A stretch of 7,719 nt of DNA from Actinomycetales bacterium (GTDB lineage Bacteria > Actinomycetota > Actinomycetes > Propionibacteriales > Nocardioidaceae): the NCBI GenBank assembly GCA_012513165.1, contig JAAZCT010000240.1, positions 1-7,719 of the forward strand, written 5' to 3'. Below are positions 6,531 through 7,719 of the stretch, piece after piece. Every line of letters begins with the position of its first letter. Positions within the stretch are counted from its first letter, which is position 1. The notes beneath the pieces are model-generated. The model had not been told where the DNA came from. It searched no databases and was given only the letters and a program-made list of their open reading frames with translations. A program made the position numbers and the translations under genes.

Positions 6531-7719
6531 ATGACTCGTCGCGTGCTGCTCGTTGCTGGAGTTCTGTGGGTGTTCCTCGACGTGTTTCGGATGTGGGCGC
6601 CCTCGCTCATCACGATCTTCGGCAAGGCAGCAGAGACACCAGCCGAACTGATCGGCGCGTTCGCTCTGGCCTGCGGAGCACTGCCGCTCGTGCTGTTGCT
6701 GGTGACCCGTTCGAGAGCGAAGATCGAGCCGATCGCTCTCGGGATCCTGCTGCTGTCGCGGATCGGGCTCGCGTTCACTGACGGCGGCCAGCCGCAGTTG
6801 TGGTTGGCGTCGTTGGGCTTGGTCGCTGGCGCCTGGTGGTTGAGTTCGGTGCTGGGTCGAGACGCTCGGTTGATCGCTCCCGGCATCGCCGTGGGGCTCG
6901 CGCTCGCCGTGGGAACTCACATCGTCTTGGGGACCTATGGGGCCGTGTGGCGCCGTGACGTCTGGGGTTGGAGCGCACTGGCTATCTCGGTGGCGCTCGT
7001 GGCCTATCTGCACCTGCGCACAAGCGAGGACCAAAGCGAGGCAGCACCCAAACCCCACTGGCAACAGGCTTGGTTCGTGTTCCCGGCGCTGCTGTTCGCC
7101 GGCGTGTATGTGGCTAACGCCGGCAGGGCTTCGACGGCCTCGGAAGACTTCGGTTTGCTGGCGCTCTCGGCGGGCCTCGCTCTCGGCGTAGCGGCTGCCT
7201 TCCTCCCCGTATCCCGGCTCAGCGTGTGGCTCGCCCGGGGTTCACTGTTGGGTTCCATCGCGCTGCTCGCGCTCGTCGAAGTGGACCGCGCCGGGATCGC
7301 CAGCCAACAATCGCCGTGGGCACTCGCCGGCTACGTCGTAGGCGTCCCCGCGTTGATCGCGCTGCTCAAGGTCGGCACCCACACCGGCGGAAAAGCGGGC
7401 GCGCGCACCATCGCGGCAGGCGCGATTCTGTGGGTGATTCTGCTGTTCGTCTATTACGCCGGTTACGACATGGGCTATCGCGCCGACGTGGTGCTCGTGG
7501 CGGCCGTCGTGCTGTTCGGACAGTGGCGGCTTGCGCCAACTGAACCAGGCGAGCGCCAGGCACTCAAACCGTTCCTGCTTCCGGCAGGTCTCGCGGTGGC
7601 TGGTACTGCGGCTCTCGCGGTGGCGGGCCCCGCGCTCAGCCTTCGCCCGCTCGAGTTGCCCGCTTCTCAAGACAACCCCAGAATCGTCGCGTACAACGTG
7701 CGGATGGGTTACGGCATGG
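6531..7719 (+). CDS. Polytopic membrane protein with start of an EEP-like (endonuclease/exonuclease/phosphatase) domain, C-terminus outside window
   Basis: The frame stays open for 396 codons to the window edge. About 12-13 hydrophobic helices can be seen: roughly 5-20, 40-59, 66-82, 88-108, 114-134, 145-162, 178-195, 207-225, 238-250, 262-280, 292-310, 317-331 and 347-368. A short linker is followed by NPRIVAYNVRMGYGM (382-396). This matches the first strand and Asn motif (Asn389) that open EEP-fold domains, as in DNase I, sphingomyelinase and phosphatases; the catalytic residues beyond it are not visible. A many-TM N-half fused to an EEP domain recalls eukaryotic CWH43/PGAP2IP, which act in GPI-lipid remodelling, and similar bacterial proteins annotated only as EEP-family. 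By recollection, the stretch RTIAAGAILWVILLFVYYAG (292-311) and the RADVVLVAAVVLFG that follows (317-330) resemble that family's last helices. The ATG follows GGAGG (6522-6526) by 4 nt. The role is unknown; the active domain would lie just outside the last helix. Confidence 0.7.
   Translation, partial: MTRRVLLVAGVLWVFLDVFRMWAPSLITIFGKAAETPAELIGAFALACGALPLVLLLVTRSRAKIEPIALGILLLSRIGLAFTDGGQPQLWLASLGLVAGAWWLSSVLGRDARLIAPGIAVGLALAVGTHIVLGTYGAVWRRDVWGWSALAISVALVAYLHLRTSEDQSEAAPKPHWQQAWFVFPALLFAGVYVANAGRASTASEDFGLLALSAGLALGVAAAFLPVSRLSVWLARGSLLGSIALLALVEVDRAGIASQQSPWALAGYVVGVPALIALLKVGTHTGGKAGARTIAAGAILWVILLFVYYAGYDMGYRADVVLVAAVVLFGQWRLAPTEPGERQALKPFLLPAGLAVAGTAALAVAGPALSLRPLELPASQDNPRIVAYNVRMGYGM

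Noticed and set aside
6353..7064. Minus-strand frames of 177 and 183 codons opposite the membrane protein
   Set aside because: Their products are rich in Arg, Pro, Thr, Ser and Gln with no domain. The plus-strand frame is open for 396 codons, has a ribosome binding site and encodes regular hydrophobic helices.

Overview
The window is a stretch of an actinobacterial (Actinomycetota) chromosome of moderately high GC, roughly 60% by eye. The evidence is the gene order dnaK-grpE-dnaJ-hspR, the actinobacterial-type DnaK, a DnaJ1-type DnaJ, a MerR-family HspR with a matching HAIR operator, and GTG starts. The genus cannot be named from this. No RNA genes, mobile elements, phage genes or CRISPR arrays were seen.

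Layout: (1) 1-546, minus strand: the N-terminal 182 residues of a NarK-type nitrate/nitrite transporter running off the left edge. (2) 547-827: a 281-bp divergent control region holding an unexplained perfect 7+7 inverted repeat (645-671), a CRP/GlxR-like palindrome (693-708), a possible SigH/SigR-type stress promoter (728-754) and a HAIR operator (752-772). (3) 828-4812, plus strand: the heat-shock operon dnaK, grpE (overlapping the dnaK stop), dnaJ (after a 55-nt gap with a stem-loop) and hspR (4 nt after dnaJ). (4) 4833-6356, minus strand: an acyl-CoA ligase converging on hspR with only 20 bp between the stop codons. (5) 6357-6530: a second divergent region with another CRP-like palindrome. 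(6) 6531-7719, plus strand: a large polytopic membrane protein, cut by the right edge just as an endonuclease/exonuclease/phosphatase (EEP)-like domain begins.

How it works together: DnaK, with DnaJ and the nucleotide exchange factor GrpE, forms the Hsp70 folding cycle. HspR, from the last gene, is expected to bind the HAIR site in front of dnaK and repress the operon. In Streptomyces DnaK is HspR's co-repressor, so the locus is a closed feedback loop. The HAIR overlaps the candidate stress-sigma -10 element, which would let repression and activation meet at one promoter. The nitrate transporter, ligase and EEP membrane protein have no obvious functional link to the chaperones, although CRP-like sites lie before both narK/dnaK and the ligase.

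The core is a conserved, well-known locus, not a new system. The points most worth a second look are the altered YFND-equivalent motif in DnaK (Ser-Val-Thr-Asp), the membrane protein that resembles eukaryotic CWH43/PGAP2IP in layout, and the unexplained palindrome between narK and dnaK.
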